A stretch of DNA of 64,000 nt from Niastella sp. OAS944 (GCA_024809215.1 JANUBW010000011.1:62001-126000); one strand, 5' to 3'. Counted from the stretch's first letter, positions 55,541 through 64,000 are shown. Numbers and translations are program-made. Notes: generated from the sequence alone by a model not told the origin.

Positions 55541-58500
55541 TTAGAGAGTAATGTTTACGCCACCTGACACCATGCGTTGTTGTGGATAGAAACCATTGTT
55601 CACGTTGGGCATTTCAGGATCGAGGTACTTGAGTTTATCCCAGGTAAACAGGTTAAAGCCTGAAACATAAAAACGTACTTGTTTCAGTTTGGCTGCACTA
55701 AGCCATTTTGCAGGGATTGTATAACCCAACTGCGCCGATTTCAAACGTACATATGAACCATCGCGCACCCAGCCCGAATTAGCATGAGCGTTATGCGCAC
55801 TTAAGGTTGCTTTGTAAGAGCTAAGGCGGGGGAATTTTGCACCTGGATTATCAGGCGTCCATGAATCTTCTACGAGGTAATAAGGAGAGTTACCAAAATT
55901 GTAGAACGTTTTTGTAAATGGTGTATTATCATCAATACCCGACACATTGCTTGAACCTTCATAGGTTCCGGCCAGGCTTACATTACACAGGGTTGCACCC
56001 TGGATCAAAGCAGAAAAATCAAATCCTTTATACTTAAGATCTATGTTCAAACCAAACATAAGCTCGGGCGTATTGGCGCGGCCAATAAAGGTCATATCAT
56101 CGGTACGGGTTAAACGGCCATCGCCATTGAGGTCTTTATATTTGAAAAAGCCAGGTGCAACATCACCACCGCTCGGAGATATACCATTGGAAGCTTCTTC
56201 CCAGTTCTGGTACATACCTTCAACTACAAAACCCACTTTTTCTCCTACACGTCTGCCAACGGTACGCATCCATTCAGGCAAACCAGCCTGTTCATTTCTA
56301 CGAATGATCTTGTTCCTCGACCAGTTGAGGTTACCGGTTACGCCATATTGGAATTCTCCAATATGATGATTATGTCTTATCTGCAGATCGAATCCACGGT
56401 TATCTACTTTACCGTAGTTAAGCCGTGACGGATAATAACCACCCAATGAACTGGGGTATAATGCTGTAACGTCTGCAAGAATGTCATCGGTCTTTTTATA
56501 GAAGAACTCAAGATCAACACCTAATAAACCATTCAGGAAAACCGACTCAAAACCACCATTTATCATGGATGATGTTTCCCATCTCAGATCAGGATTAGGC
56601 ACCGCATTGGTATAAAGACCAGCTACGGGACTTCCGCCAAACACATACACCGGTTTGGGTGTTAAACCATAAGTTGCCATATAAGAGAATGGCGGTACAT
56701 TCCACTCGGCACCCATTTTACCATACGATGCTTTTAATTTTAAAAAGCTTACTGTTTTGCTTAGCTCATCAAAGAATGACTCCTTGCTTATCACCCAGCC
56801 CAAACCCACACCGGGAAACGCTTTCCAACGGTTTTTTGGCGCAAAACGTATTGATGCATCCCAACGATTTGCCACTTCAAACAGGTACTTGTCTTTAAAT
56901 GAATAGTTCAGGCGAACTACATAACCAGCTCTTCTTTCTACGGAATCAAAACCGGTTGGACTGATCCAATCAAGTTGATCCTTACTTCCATAATTTATTT
57001 GTTGCAGATCGGCAATGGCAAAATTGCTGGCGCCGGTAGAGAAATTATTGGTTTGGTATTGCGACCACTCATACAAAGCCAATGCGTTCACATTATGATC
57101 CCCGAATGTATTGTTATAAGTAATACTTGGCTGGAATGTTTTGCGGTTGTACTGGCTATATGCCTGGCGCAGGGTAGTTTTTGTGATACCGGGCGGATTG
57201 GGAACCAGTTCAAAATCACCGGTCACCTTTTCACGGTCGCGGCCCATCATCTGATAAGGGCTCAGCCAGTTCTTGGTCTCTGTTATATTTCTATCGTACG
57301 CTACCAGTAATTTTCCTTCCAGGCCTTTTACCCAGGGCGCCTTCACATTAAAGGTCATGTTACCCTGAAAAACGTTTTCCTGCCTTTTTTGATAACCCGA
57401 TTGTTCTACAGCAGCAATGGGGTTTACCCAGCCGGCACCGGCGCGATAGGCCACCGGCAATCCATTGGGGGCGTACTCAGGCAGGTTAGGCAACATACGA
57501 ACAGCCTGATAGAACGGGTTCATATAAGCGTCGTTATCTGGCGCTATACCGGGCGTATTGCCCAATTGTTGACGAACAGCCAGATCGAGCGATGCAGAAA
57601 AAATATCATTTAACTGCGCATCAACGTTGGTGCGTGCATTGTACCGTTTATAATCGGTATTCTTCACTACCCCATCCTGATCGAAATAGCTGAGGCTTGA
57701 AAAGAATTTTATTTTTTCACTACCACCACGAACCGTGATGCTGTGCTGTTGCGAAGTGGCATTATTACCGGCCAGCATGCCCACCCAATCAGTATTTCCC
57801 AATAAAGGGTTGGTATTGGTACCGTTTCGTACAGCGTCAATTTGTTCCTGTGTATATAAAGGCGCCACAGGACTGGCGCTGGTATGCATATTATAGTCGT
57901 TATCCATTTCAACGCCCTTATTATACCAGGTCATGTAATCGGGGCCATTGAGAAATTTAGGAAAACGGGTATTACTGTTTACGGTTACAGCGCCATCATA
58001 ACTTACAGAAGGCTTTTGGTTCTTACCTCTTTTGGTTGTGATTAGAATAATACCATTGGCGGCCTGCAATCCATATACGGCGGTTGACACGGCATCTTTT
58101 AAAAAGGTCACACTTTCAATTTCACTGGGGTCCAGGTTACTGAACGAAGGGCGTTGTACGTTGTCGATAATGATCAATGGCCCACTGCTCACATAACTGC
58201 TTACACCGCGAATACGCAGCATGGCATCGTCGTTACCAGGCCGGCCGCTTTGTTGAACGGCAACCAGTCCAGGAACGCGACCGGCAAGCATATTGGTAAC
58301 GTTCATGGTTGGTGCTTTCTTTAATTCGTCGCCATTGATCTGTGCAACAGACCCTACTACACTTCCTTTCTTTTGTTTACCATAAGCTACCACCACAACC
58401 TGTTCCATATCGTTGGTGTTATTGGCCAGTTTCGCCATTACCTGAATACCAGCTTTGGCTACAATGGTAAGGTCGGTAAAACCGGTTCGGGAAATAACAA

Positions 58501-58735
58501 GGGTAGCTTTGTCGCCGGGAATTCGTAAAGTGAATTTACCGCTGGCATCAGTAGCCGTTCCCTGGGATGTGCCTTTAATTACTACAGATGCACTTTCAAG
58601 GGGCGCACCATCTGTATTGGTTACAATACCCGACACCAATTGTGCCTGGCCGTAAGAAAAATGGTGACACAGGAGTAGGAATGCGCAAACGCTCATTGCG
58701 CGTACTGCCAACAAAAAATGCCTCAAATGTCTCAT
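55541..58735 (-). CDS. SusC/RagA-family transporter of the amino-sugar locus
   Basis: The 1064-residue protein has a signal peptide ending SYGQAQ (about 31), a carboxypeptidase-regulatory-like domain (about 33-110, VSGIVTNTDGAPLESASVV), the linker VVVAYGKQKKGSVVGSV, plug with RGVSSYVSSGPLIIIDN and TAVYGLQAANGIILITT, and a barrel ending MVSGGVNITL. It works with the downstream SusD. The FAD oxidoreductase ends 48 bp upstream, so transcription probably comes from further upstream at the epimerase. Confidence 0.93.
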   Translation of the reverse strand: MRHLRHFLLAVRAMSVCAFLLLCHHFSYGQAQLVSGIVTNTDGAPLESASVVIKGTSQGTATDASGKFTLRIPGDKATLVISRTGFTDLTIVAKAGIQVMAKLANNTNDMEQVVVVAYGKQKKGSVVGSVAQINGDELKKAPTMNVTNMLAGRVPGLVAVQQSGRPGNDDAMLRIRGVSSYVSSGPLIIIDNVQRPSFSNLDPSEIESVTFLKDAVSTAVYGLQAANGIILITTKRGKNQKPSVSYDGAVTVNSNTRFPKFLNGPDYMTWYNKGVEMDNDYNMHTSASPVAPLYTQEQIDAVRNGTNTNPLLGNTDWVGMLAGNNATSQQHSITVRGGSEKIKFFSSLSYFDQDGVVKNTDYKRYNARTNVDAQLNDIFSASLDLAVRQQLGNTPGIAPDNDAYMNPFYQAVRMLPNLPEYAPNGLPVAYRAGAGWVNPIAAVEQSGYQKRQENVFQGNMTFNVKAPWVKGLEGKLLVAYDRNITETKNWLSPYQMMGRDREKVTGDFELVPNPPGITKTTLRQAYSQYNRKTFQPSITYNNTFGDHNVNALALYEWSQYQTNNFSTGASNFAIADLQQINYGSKDQLDWISPTGFDSVERRAGYVVRLNYSFKDKYLFEVANRWDASIRFAPKNRWKAFPGVGLGWVISKESFFDELSKTVSFLKLKASYGKMGAEWNVPPFSYMATYGLTPKPVYVFGGSPVAGLYTNAVPNPDLRWETSSMINGGFESVFLNGLLGVDLEFFYKKTDDILADVTALYPSSLGGYYPSRLNYGKVDNRGFDLQIRHNHHIGEFQYGVTGNLNWSRNKIIRRNEQAGLPEWMRTVGRRVGEKVGFVVEGMYQNWEEASNGISPSGGDVAPGFFKYKDLNGDGRLTRTDDMTFIGRANTPELMFGLNIDLKYKGFDFSALIQGATLCNVSLAGTYEGSSNVSGIDDNTPFTKTFYNFGNSPYYLVEDSWTPDNPGAKFPRLSSYKATLSAHNAHANSGWVRDGSYVRLKSAQLGYTIPAKWLSAAKLKQVRFYVSGFNLFTWDKLKYLDPEMPNVNNGFYPQQRMVSGGVNITL

Positions 58736-58783
58736 ACAGTTACATTGGTTAAAAAAGTGGAGGTTGCTGGTTTATTCGCCGGG

Positions 58784-60643
58784 TTATTCAAGACTTCCTG
58801 AAATAAGTACCGGCTTTTCATAAGGATGAAGGTATTGATGAAGCAGAACGGCAATGGCCCGCCTGCTTAATGGATCTGCAGCACCGGCGATTTGCACGCC
58901 GGCACTTTTCAGATCCTTAAACACCTGTTGCTCTGATATAACCACACCAGCCTGCGTTATGATCTTTACGATCTCCGGCACCGTGCACAAGGCGCCGGAA
59001 GCAGACCAGTAATTTTTTAAAGAAGAATAATACAACCTTAGTCCCTGCACCAGCTCATAAGCCGGCATTGGTTGGTTGGGGTAGAACCATGTTTGATTGG
59101 CCCACATATACGGCACACCTGTTCCTTTAAGAATTCCGGTTGCGCCTATTTTTTGTATGATGGTGAATTGCGGGTCGGTAGTTGGTACATCTATGAACGG
59201 CATAATGTACCCGTTGGCGTTTAATAAAGCAGTTTGTACATCGCGAACTTTCAACTTAGCGGGTTGCACCTGTTGTTGCACACACAGCGCCGCCATAATA
59301 CCTGCGGCCTGGCCCAGTTGCATTACAACCGGCTGCAGCCGTGTAGCGCCATTTACAATGTTGCTTACGCTTATACTTTTTTCGGCTACTATTAATCCAT
59401 CAACATCCTGTGGTATTAAACTGCCCATGGGCACGTTGTACGATGGCACTTTTATCTTTACAAAATCTATGGTAGGCGCCGATATATTTTTAAGATGGTG
59501 ATGATCTATAGTGTAGTCGCCTACAGCTATGCCGGTACGGTATAATGGGTCGGCGGTTTCGTAAGGTTTGGCTACATGTGGCAGCGTAAAAGTAACCAGT
59601 CCCTTCAGTCTTCTCGATTCGCGATGATACGCGATCATCGGCAACTTATCGACCGTGGTAAATTCATCATCGGCAAGCCCAAGGTTCTTATAACCCAATA
59701 CTGTTTGCAGATAATATACAAACCGCAACGTATGCAGTTTGGCTTCTTTTAACAACTGCTCCCTTTCGGCCGGTGTTTTTTCAATAAGGTTTACGTAATA
59801 ATCGTTTCCGCACTTGGGCCAGTTGATCATGTATTTGTTCTTTGGCAACCGGCCATACTGCATCATTTTGTAGCAATTGTTGCTAGGGCTGTCGAATGAT
59901 GCGGGATCGCTTACATCGCAACTACAATCGAACACATGCTGATCATATCCTGCTGGTTTGGAAATTGTTTTATCAGCGTTCTTACCATAATCTTTTAAAA
60001 CAGCTACATAAGTGAGGTCCTGAATAATGTCGTTCGCTTTTTCGGGAGCCTGCTCTTCGCCGGTATCGTGCCTGCTGTCCATACCAATACGATAGCCTGC
60101 ACCAGCGGCAGCCATTACATCGCCCAGTTCGGTAGCGTCAATTAATATAGTAGCTGAAATAATGCGTTGCTTCTTGCCCTGGGTTACAATAACTGTCCAT
60201 TGTTGCTGCTCGCGTTTAACACTTACCCAGTTGGTGTTGTACCAGATCTGCAATGACTTTTCGGCCCCAGCCATTTTTTGCAATAGCTGATTGCCAACAT
60301 GTGGTTCAAACAAAGTATTGCTTACCCAGCCTGTTTCAACAGAATCGGCGCCGCCGTAATAATTATATAAGTGTTGTCTGAATTCGCCCCATAAACCAGC
60401 GGGCATGCGATGGTTGCCATCGATGGCCGACACACCTGCAGAAGTAAGCATACCGCCAAGCCAGTTGGTAGCTTCCACTATCAACGTGTTTACGCCCATA
60501 CGGGCCGATTGAATGCCAGCCATTGTGCCGCTGGCGCCGCCGCCAATGATGAGCACATCTGTTTTGGTAACAGGTTGAGCCGCCATGGAAAGGCTGCTCA
60601 TAAGCAGTAATAGTATCAGTTTATATTTCATTGCAGCATTCAT
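58784..60643 (-). CDS. FAD-dependent oxidoreductase, secreted
   Basis: The start is set at ATG 60643; ATG 60631 gives the neatest signal peptide (MKYKLILLLLMSSLSMAAQ), and TTG 60658 extends the frame. The FAD-binding motif GGGASG follows the signal peptide, with WLGGMLTSAGVSAIDGNH giving the succinate-dehydrogenase-like family PF12831. The C-terminal about 120 residues form a separate helical region. Such enzymes are frequent in Bacteroidota glycan loci and may oxidise or dehydrate sugar units in the periplasm; the reaction is unknown. It lies between the epimerase and SusC. Confidence 0.88.
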   Translation of the reverse strand: MNAAMKYKLILLLLMSSLSMAAQPVTKTDVLIIGGGASGTMAGIQSARMGVNTLIVEATNWLGGMLTSAGVSAIDGNHRMPAGLWGEFRQHLYNYYGGADSVETGWVSNTLFEPHVGNQLLQKMAGAEKSLQIWYNTNWVSVKREQQQWTVIVTQGKKQRIISATILIDATELGDVMAAAGAGYRIGMDSRHDTGEEQAPEKANDIIQDLTYVAVLKDYGKNADKTISKPAGYDQHVFDCSCDVSDPASFDSPSNNCYKMMQYGRLPKNKYMINWPKCGNDYYVNLIEKTPAEREQLLKEAKLHTLRFVYYLQTVLGYKNLGLADDEFTTVDKLPMIAYHRESRRLKGLVTFTLPHVAKPYETADPLYRTGIAVGDYTIDHHHLKNISAPTIDFVKIKVPSYNVPMGSLIPQDVDGLIVAEKSISVSNIVNGATRLQPVVMQLGQAAGIMAALCVQQQVQPAKLKVRDVQTALLNANGYIMPFIDVPTTDPQFTIIQKIGATGILKGTGVPYMWANQTWFYPNQPMPAYELVQGLRLYYSSLKNYWSASGALCTVPEIVKIITQAGVVISEQQVFKDLKSAGVQIAGAADPLSRRAIAVLLHQYLHPYEKPVLISGSLE

Positions 60644-60650
60644 TCTTTTT

Positions 60651-60822
60651 ACGGTCAATGGTCAATGGTGAATGGTCAATGTAAAGCTGCAAGCCGCAAG
60701 CTTTAAGCTGCAAGCAAGCAAATCGTTGTTCGTGAATCGGCAATCGGCAATCGTGAATCGGCAATAGTGTCCGAAACTTCAGGCCTCGCGAGTAGTGAAA
60801 CGTGAAACGGCAATGTGAAAGC
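60651..60822. repeat. heptamer island 11 (four different unit types)
   Basis: CAATGGT units (60656-60681), AAGCTGC/AAGCCGC units (60684-60717), CGGCAAT/CGTGAAT units (60731-60766), an AGGCCTCGCG core at 60781-60790 and CGTGAAA units (60800-60813). All have a 7-bp period but unrelated sequences. It lies between the epimerase and the FAD oxidoreductase genes. Confidence 0.7.
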
Positions 60823-60883
60823 GGAACTTTATTACCTCTATCAACTTTTCAACTTCCTCGTCAACTCGTTAACAGGTCATTCG

Positions 60884-62098
60884 TCAACTCTTTTCCAGCG
60901 TCTTCCACACCTGATACAACGCCCTCGGAATATGAAAACACCCTTTCCACTTCCCCCCTTTCTGATTCAGCAGCACTTCGCCCTGGCGGTTCAGGTAGCC
61001 GAACCATTCGCCAAATTGTTCATCGCGAAAATGCGCCCAGGTATAATCATGTACTTTTTTAAACCATTTCATGCAACGCTCATCACCGGTCAATGCGTAT
61101 CCTTTTGCCAATGCAACCAGCGCTTCCACATGCACCCACCATAACTTCTGGTCCCACTCCAGTTGCTGTGGCGGAAAACCAAGCACATCCATAAAATACA
61201 GGATGCCGCCATGTTCTTTATCCCAACCATACTCAAGCGTATGCAACATAATGTCACATGCCTTGCGTATCAACGCCTCATCGTTCAGGCGTTTGCCAAG
61301 GTCCATAATAAACCACATGGCCTCAATGGTGTGGCCAGGGTTAATAGTTCTTCCTTCAAAACTGTTGCTGAACCTGCCATCGGCATACACGTTCTCGAGG
61401 ATGAGACCGTATTCTGATTTGTAGAAAACATCCATCACCTCATGTATCACAACAGGCGCCAGTTCATTTACGCGGTTAGTACCTATAATGTGCTCCAATT
61501 CCAACGAAAGGTTGCACAGGATCATGGGTAAACTAAAACTTTTTAATGCGCGGGTACCAGCATAGGCTTTATTATAAACACCTTTCCAGTTATGCTGCCT
61601 TCTGATGATGTTCTCAAAAGTATTTACTGCAATTTCTTTGTAGCGGTCTGTAGGCAGTGCTTTATCGAGCGAAGCAAAGGCCATGGCTGCAAAACAATCG
61701 CTGAAAATATTATAAGGTTGAACCAGTGGTTTGCCCTCGGCCGTGAGTGAAAAGTACCAGTTGCCCTGATCATCCCGGCCATACTTCTCCATAAAATCGG
61801 CGCCATGCAGGGCCATTTTTAACCAGGCGTCGTTTTTAGCTACATTATTATACATATAGCTGAACGTCCACACTTCGCGTCCCTGCAGCCACATAAATTT
61901 ATCGGTATCATACACTTTTCCATCACGGGTTAAACAGGTGAAATAACCACCGTTCTGCTCGTCTTTACTGTGGTTCATCCAAAAAGGTAACACACTCTCA
62001 AGCAATTCGTTACGGTATAATTCAGCGTATTGTCCTATCGATAGGTCGGTTTTGGTTTTCTCTGCTACTAAATCAACATTCCTTTCATCAGCAGTCAT
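60884..62098 (-). CDS. AGE-family N-acylglucosamine 2-epimerase
   Basis: The 404-residue protein is an alpha/alpha barrel of the renin-binding-protein type rather than cellobiose epimerase: GGYFTCLTRDGKVYDTDKF and WLQGREVW near the start. Key histidines are H256 (NPGHTIEAMW), H323 (WWVHVEAL) and H389 (CFHIPRAL); H256 and H389 match in spacing the catalytic pair of animal N-acylglucosamine 2-epimerase. It interconverts ManNAc and GlcNAc. No signal peptide, so cytoplasmic. It is the first gene of the 13-gene minus-strand operon, divergent from the ROK regulator. Confidence 0.9.
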   Translation of the reverse strand: MTADERNVDLVAEKTKTDLSIGQYAELYRNELLESVLPFWMNHSKDEQNGGYFTCLTRDGKVYDTDKFMWLQGREVWTFSYMYNNVAKNDAWLKMALHGADFMEKYGRDDQGNWYFSLTAEGKPLVQPYNIFSDCFAAMAFASLDKALPTDRYKEIAVNTFENIIRRQHNWKGVYNKAYAGTRALKSFSLPMILCNLSLELEHIIGTNRVNELAPVVIHEVMDVFYKSEYGLILENVYADGRFSNSFEGRTINPGHTIEAMWFIMDLGKRLNDEALIRKACDIMLHTLEYGWDKEHGGILYFMDVLGFPPQQLEWDQKLWWVHVEALVALAKGYALTGDERCMKWFKKVHDYTWAHFRDEQFGEWFGYLNRQGEVLLNQKGGKWKGCFHIPRALYQVWKTLEKS

Positions 62099-62133
62099 AG
62101 TTCGGTAGTATTTAATTTATTTTATCTTTGCTG

Positions 62134-62191
62134 AGTAAATTTATAATTATTTTTATTTAATAGAACTTAATTACTAAAATATTTTATTTAC
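62134..62191. promoter_or_regulatory. AT-rich candidate ROK operator region
   Basis: The divergent spacer contains GTAAAT (62134) and ATTTAC (62186-62191) as outer inverted elements and an AAAATATTTT palindrome (62176-62185). AATATTTTATTTAC at 62178-62191 recurs with two extra T at 63929-63944, upstream of the next gene. Confidence 0.45.
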
Positions 62192-62275
62192 AAGATACCT
62201 AGAACATCTTTTTCTTATTAAGAATCACTGAATTACCTTAGATAATTAAAAAAGTATTAAAAGCTTTATACCTCC

Positions 62276-63508
62276 ATGACTGGCCAGCAAAGCATTTTTG
62301 AACTATTTTCGGATGAAACCACCTCGGGCGTTGCGTTTAAGAACAAAGCTTTAAAGCGTACGATCATCAATCACCTCGATGTTATCGGCAACACCACTAT
62401 TACCGATCTGGCGCAGGCATTGAACATCAGCGTGCCTAAGATCACCAGCCTAATAAATGAGCTTATTAATGATGGATTGGTAAAGGATTACGGTAAGGTG
62501 GATTCGAAAGGAGGGAGAAGGGCCAGTATGTACGGACTGGTTGCTGAGTCGGGCTTTTTTATTGGGGTAGACGTAAAGAATTACTATGTGAACCTGGGCC
62601 TGCTCGATTTTAAAAAGAGCCTGGTATCGAGCGAAATGCATGTGCCTTTTGTGTTGGCCAACACCCAGGAATCGTACGACCAGCTTATAAAGATCATCCA
62701 ACGTTTTATAGAAAATCTGTCGGTGCAAAGCCGGAATATCCTGGCAATGTGCGTGAACCTGTCGGGCCGCATCAACAGCGAAAGCGGTTACAGTTATAGT
62801 TTCTTTCATTTTCATGAAGAACCGTTAAGCGCTACCATTGAAAAAACAACGGGCATTCGCACCTTTATCGAAAACGATTCGCGGGCCATGGCCTATGGCG
62901 AATTTCACAATGGTATTGTGTGCGACGAAAAGAATGTGCTGTTTGTGAACCTCGATTACGGTATTGGTTTGGGTATTATGATCGATGGAAAGATCTATCG
63001 CGGCAAATCGGGTTTTGGCGGTGAGTTCGGACATATTCCATTATTCGCGAACGAGATCATTTGCCATTGCGGTAAGAAGGGCTGCCTCGAAACTGAAGCC
63101 AGCGGCCAGGCGCTGCTGCGTTTGTTCAAAGAAAAAATAGAACAGGGATCGTCGTCTTCCCTGCTGCAAAATCATAAACAGCCCGATGATTTGCGTTTGG
63201 CCGATATTATTCAGGCCACCAAAAATGAAGATGTTTTGAGCATTGAGCTTATTGCCGAAATAGGCGAAAAAATAGGCCGGGGCATATCGGTGATCATCAA
63301 TATTTTCAATCCAGAGCTGGTAATTCTCGGCGGCACCCTTGCCGAAACCGGCGATTATATACGGCTGCCCATACGCAGTGCACTGAACAAATACTCCCTC
63401 AGCCTGGTGAATAATGATACCCAGCTGGTTATGTCGAAACTGCATGAAAAGGCAGGTGTTATTGGCGGGTGTTTGATTGCCCGGGATAAGTTGTTGTCGA
63501 TGAGTTAG
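62276..63508 (+). CDS. ROK-family transcriptional regulator (NagC/Mlc type)
   Basis: The 410-residue protein has an N-terminal winged helix (about 28-75, ITDLAQALNISVPKITSLINELINDGLV) and a ROK sugar-binding domain. Features: NLDYGIGLGIMIDGKIYRG (phosphate-binding), GGEFGHIPLF, and the zinc motif CHCGKKGCLE, all family signatures; END in FIENDSRAMAYGE keeps the catalytic-type aspartate. NagC-like ROK regulators respond to amino-sugar signals. It is divergent from the epimerase operon and precedes another outer-membrane-type gene at the right edge, so it probably controls both sides. Confidence 0.92.
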   Translation: MTGQQSIFELFSDETTSGVAFKNKALKRTIINHLDVIGNTTITDLAQALNISVPKITSLINELINDGLVKDYGKVDSKGGRRASMYGLVAESGFFIGVDVKNYYVNLGLLDFKKSLVSSEMHVPFVLANTQESYDQLIKIIQRFIENLSVQSRNILAMCVNLSGRINSESGYSYSFFHFHEEPLSATIEKTTGIRTFIENDSRAMAYGEFHNGIVCDEKNVLFVNLDYGIGLGIMIDGKIYRGKSGFGGEFGHIPLFANEIICHCGKKGCLETEASGQALLRLFKEKIEQGSSSSLLQNHKQPDDLRLADIIQATKNEDVLSIELIAEIGEKIGRGISVIINIFNPELVILGGTLAETGDYIRLPIRSALNKYSLSLVNNDTQLVMSKLHEKAGVIGGCLIARDKLLSMS

Positions 63509-63621
63509 TTCACAGTTCACAGTTCACAGTTCACAGTTCATAGTTCATAGTTTACAGTTTATAGTTCACAGTCGGGGCTCGCGGCAGGTTTCCAGTTACC
63601 AGTTTCCTGTTTCCGGGTATT
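63509..63621. repeat. heptamer arrays 12a/12b (AGTTCAC and CCAGTTT units)
   Basis: Nine 7-bp units (AGTTCAC, AGTTCAT, AGTTTAC, AGTTTAT) run from directly after the ROK stop codon to 63571, then CAGGTTT, CCAGTTA, CCAGTTT, CCTGTTT, CCGGGTA at 63585-63619. Confidence 0.75.
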
Positions 63622-63694
63622 CAATTTCGGGACTCGCGATCATGCTCCGGTTTTTGGTTTGCCGTTCCCAGGTCCTTCAATTCCGGAGCTCGCG
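63574..63694. repeat. three copies of the RGRCTCGCG-type core motif
   Basis: GGGGCTCGCG (63574-63583), GGGACTCGCG (63629-63638) and GGAGCTCGCG (63685-63694), spaced 55 and 56 bp. The second and third are each preceded by TTCAATTYC. Related cores occur at 19427, 43978 and 60781. Confidence 0.6.
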
Positions 63695-63909
63695 ACTATT
63701 GGCTTCCGGGCTTACCATTTGTTTGGATCCACCCCACCGCGAAGGCACGAATGTTCGTATCTGCATTGTACCATTTTCAACAAGGTCAGGAAACGGGTGG
63801 GAAAACTTACGAGTTGACAAATGCGCGGCCTTCACTACCCTTCAGTAGATTTTAATCGCTTTCTCATAAAATTCTTCTTCACTTATGACTTATTCATAAA
63901 TATTATAAT

Positions 63910-63917
63910 TAAGTTTG
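63910..63917 (+). promoter_or_regulatory. candidate -7 element for the right-edge gene
   Basis: TAAGTTTG fits TAnnTTTG; the -33 element is weak (TTATG, 22 bp upstream). The possible ROK site at 63929-63944 lies just downstream, at the expected start. Confidence 0.4.
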
Positions 63918-63968
63918 TTATAGTTAATAATATTTTTTATTTACTCACTCTATTTCATCCTAATTATT

Positions 63969-64000
63969 ATGAAACTGCTGAAGAAACGATCACTTTCCCC
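63969..64000 (+). CDS. start of a gene cut by the right edge
   Basis: ATG at 63969 opens MKLLKKRSLS, a basic start like that of an exported protein. Only 10 codons are visible. Given the ROK regulator and promoter-like sequence upstream, another SusC/TonB gene is plausible but not shown. Confidence 0.45.
   Translation, partial: MKLLKKRSLS

Larger units (their letters stand above)
63509..63968. other. 460-bp repeat-rich intergenic region
   Basis: It begins with an array of AGTTCAC-type heptamers, continues with CCAGTTA/CCAGTTT units and three copies of an RGRCTCGCG-type core, and ends in an AT-rich promoter region. The ORF at 63642-63848 is built from these repeats and is not called. Confidence 0.7.

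Noticed and set aside
63642-63848. 68-codon plus-strand ORF
   Set aside because: Built from repeat-rich intergenic sequence with an unlikely composition and no start context.
1-64000. tRNA, rRNA, transposase or integrase genes
   Set aside because: I looked for tRNA-like TTCGA loops with CCA-type ends and for transposase motifs and found none that hold up.

Overview
The window looks like chromosome from a Bacteroidota glycan degrader, most likely a Chitinophagaceae relative (Niastella or Chitinophaga type). This rests on three SusC/SusD pairs, a FecI/FecR-type sigma/anti-sigma pair, several promoters of the Bacteroidetes primary-sigma form (TTTG, 19-21 bp, TAnnTTTG) and signal peptides ending in A-Q. 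I see no rRNA, tRNA, phage, insertion sequence or CRISPR array.

Left part (1-14.9 kb): the 3' part of a B12-binding radical SAM gene; two paralogous exported 244-residue proteins, each behind a clear promoter; a secreted beta-helix protein; a compact polynucleotide kinase-like / Thg1-like / NTF2-like cassette bracketed by related, inverted 21-bp-period repeats; a beta-propeller protein; a stress-type SDR and a small charged protein; an Oar-like TonB receptor; a small outer-membrane barrel; a flavin reductase and a rhomboid protease.

Middle (15.0-24.4 kb): a stand-alone TonB receptor whose promoter carries a perfect palindrome at the predicted transcription start, then SusD, SusC and FecR on the minus strand with a divergent ECF sigma factor. 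This is a cell-surface-signalling uptake unit of unknown substrate.

24.5-40.9 kb is a nearly complete alginate utilisation locus on the minus strand. In transcription order it is SusC, SusD, a surface lipoprotein, a FadR/GntR regulator, PL6 and PL17 alginate lyases, KdgF cupin, an alpha/beta hydrolase, a PL7 alginate lyase, an MFS transporter and an SDR (likely DEH reductase). Lyases cut alginate to unsaturated uronate, KdgF linearises it to DEH, MFS imports and SDR reduces it to KDG; KDG kinase and aldolase are not in the window. Two tandem TTGGT-AC-ACCAA-like palindromes lie on the predicted promoter start of SusC, a likely operator for the GntR regulator.

41.0-63.5 kb: a 21-bp-period AT-rich minisatellite, an exported Rid-family protein lacking the catalytic arginine, and a 13-gene minus-strand locus that ends in NagB-PIG-L and begins with an N-acylglucosamine 2-epimerase. 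It includes SusC/SusD, DUF5018 and GHL10-type lipoproteins, an HGSNAT/NagX-like membrane protein, a sodium symporter, two SGNH esterases, an alpha/beta hydrolase, a DUF4434 protein and an FAD oxidoreductase, with a divergent ROK regulator. I infer use of N-acetylated amino sugars (ManNAc/GlcNAc type). Another gene starts at the right edge.

A striking genome-wide style feature is that at least a dozen intergenic gaps hold short tandem arrays with a 7-bp period. Their units differ from gap to gap; many are arranged as foldbacks, often around an RGRCTCGCG core, and several abut stop codons.
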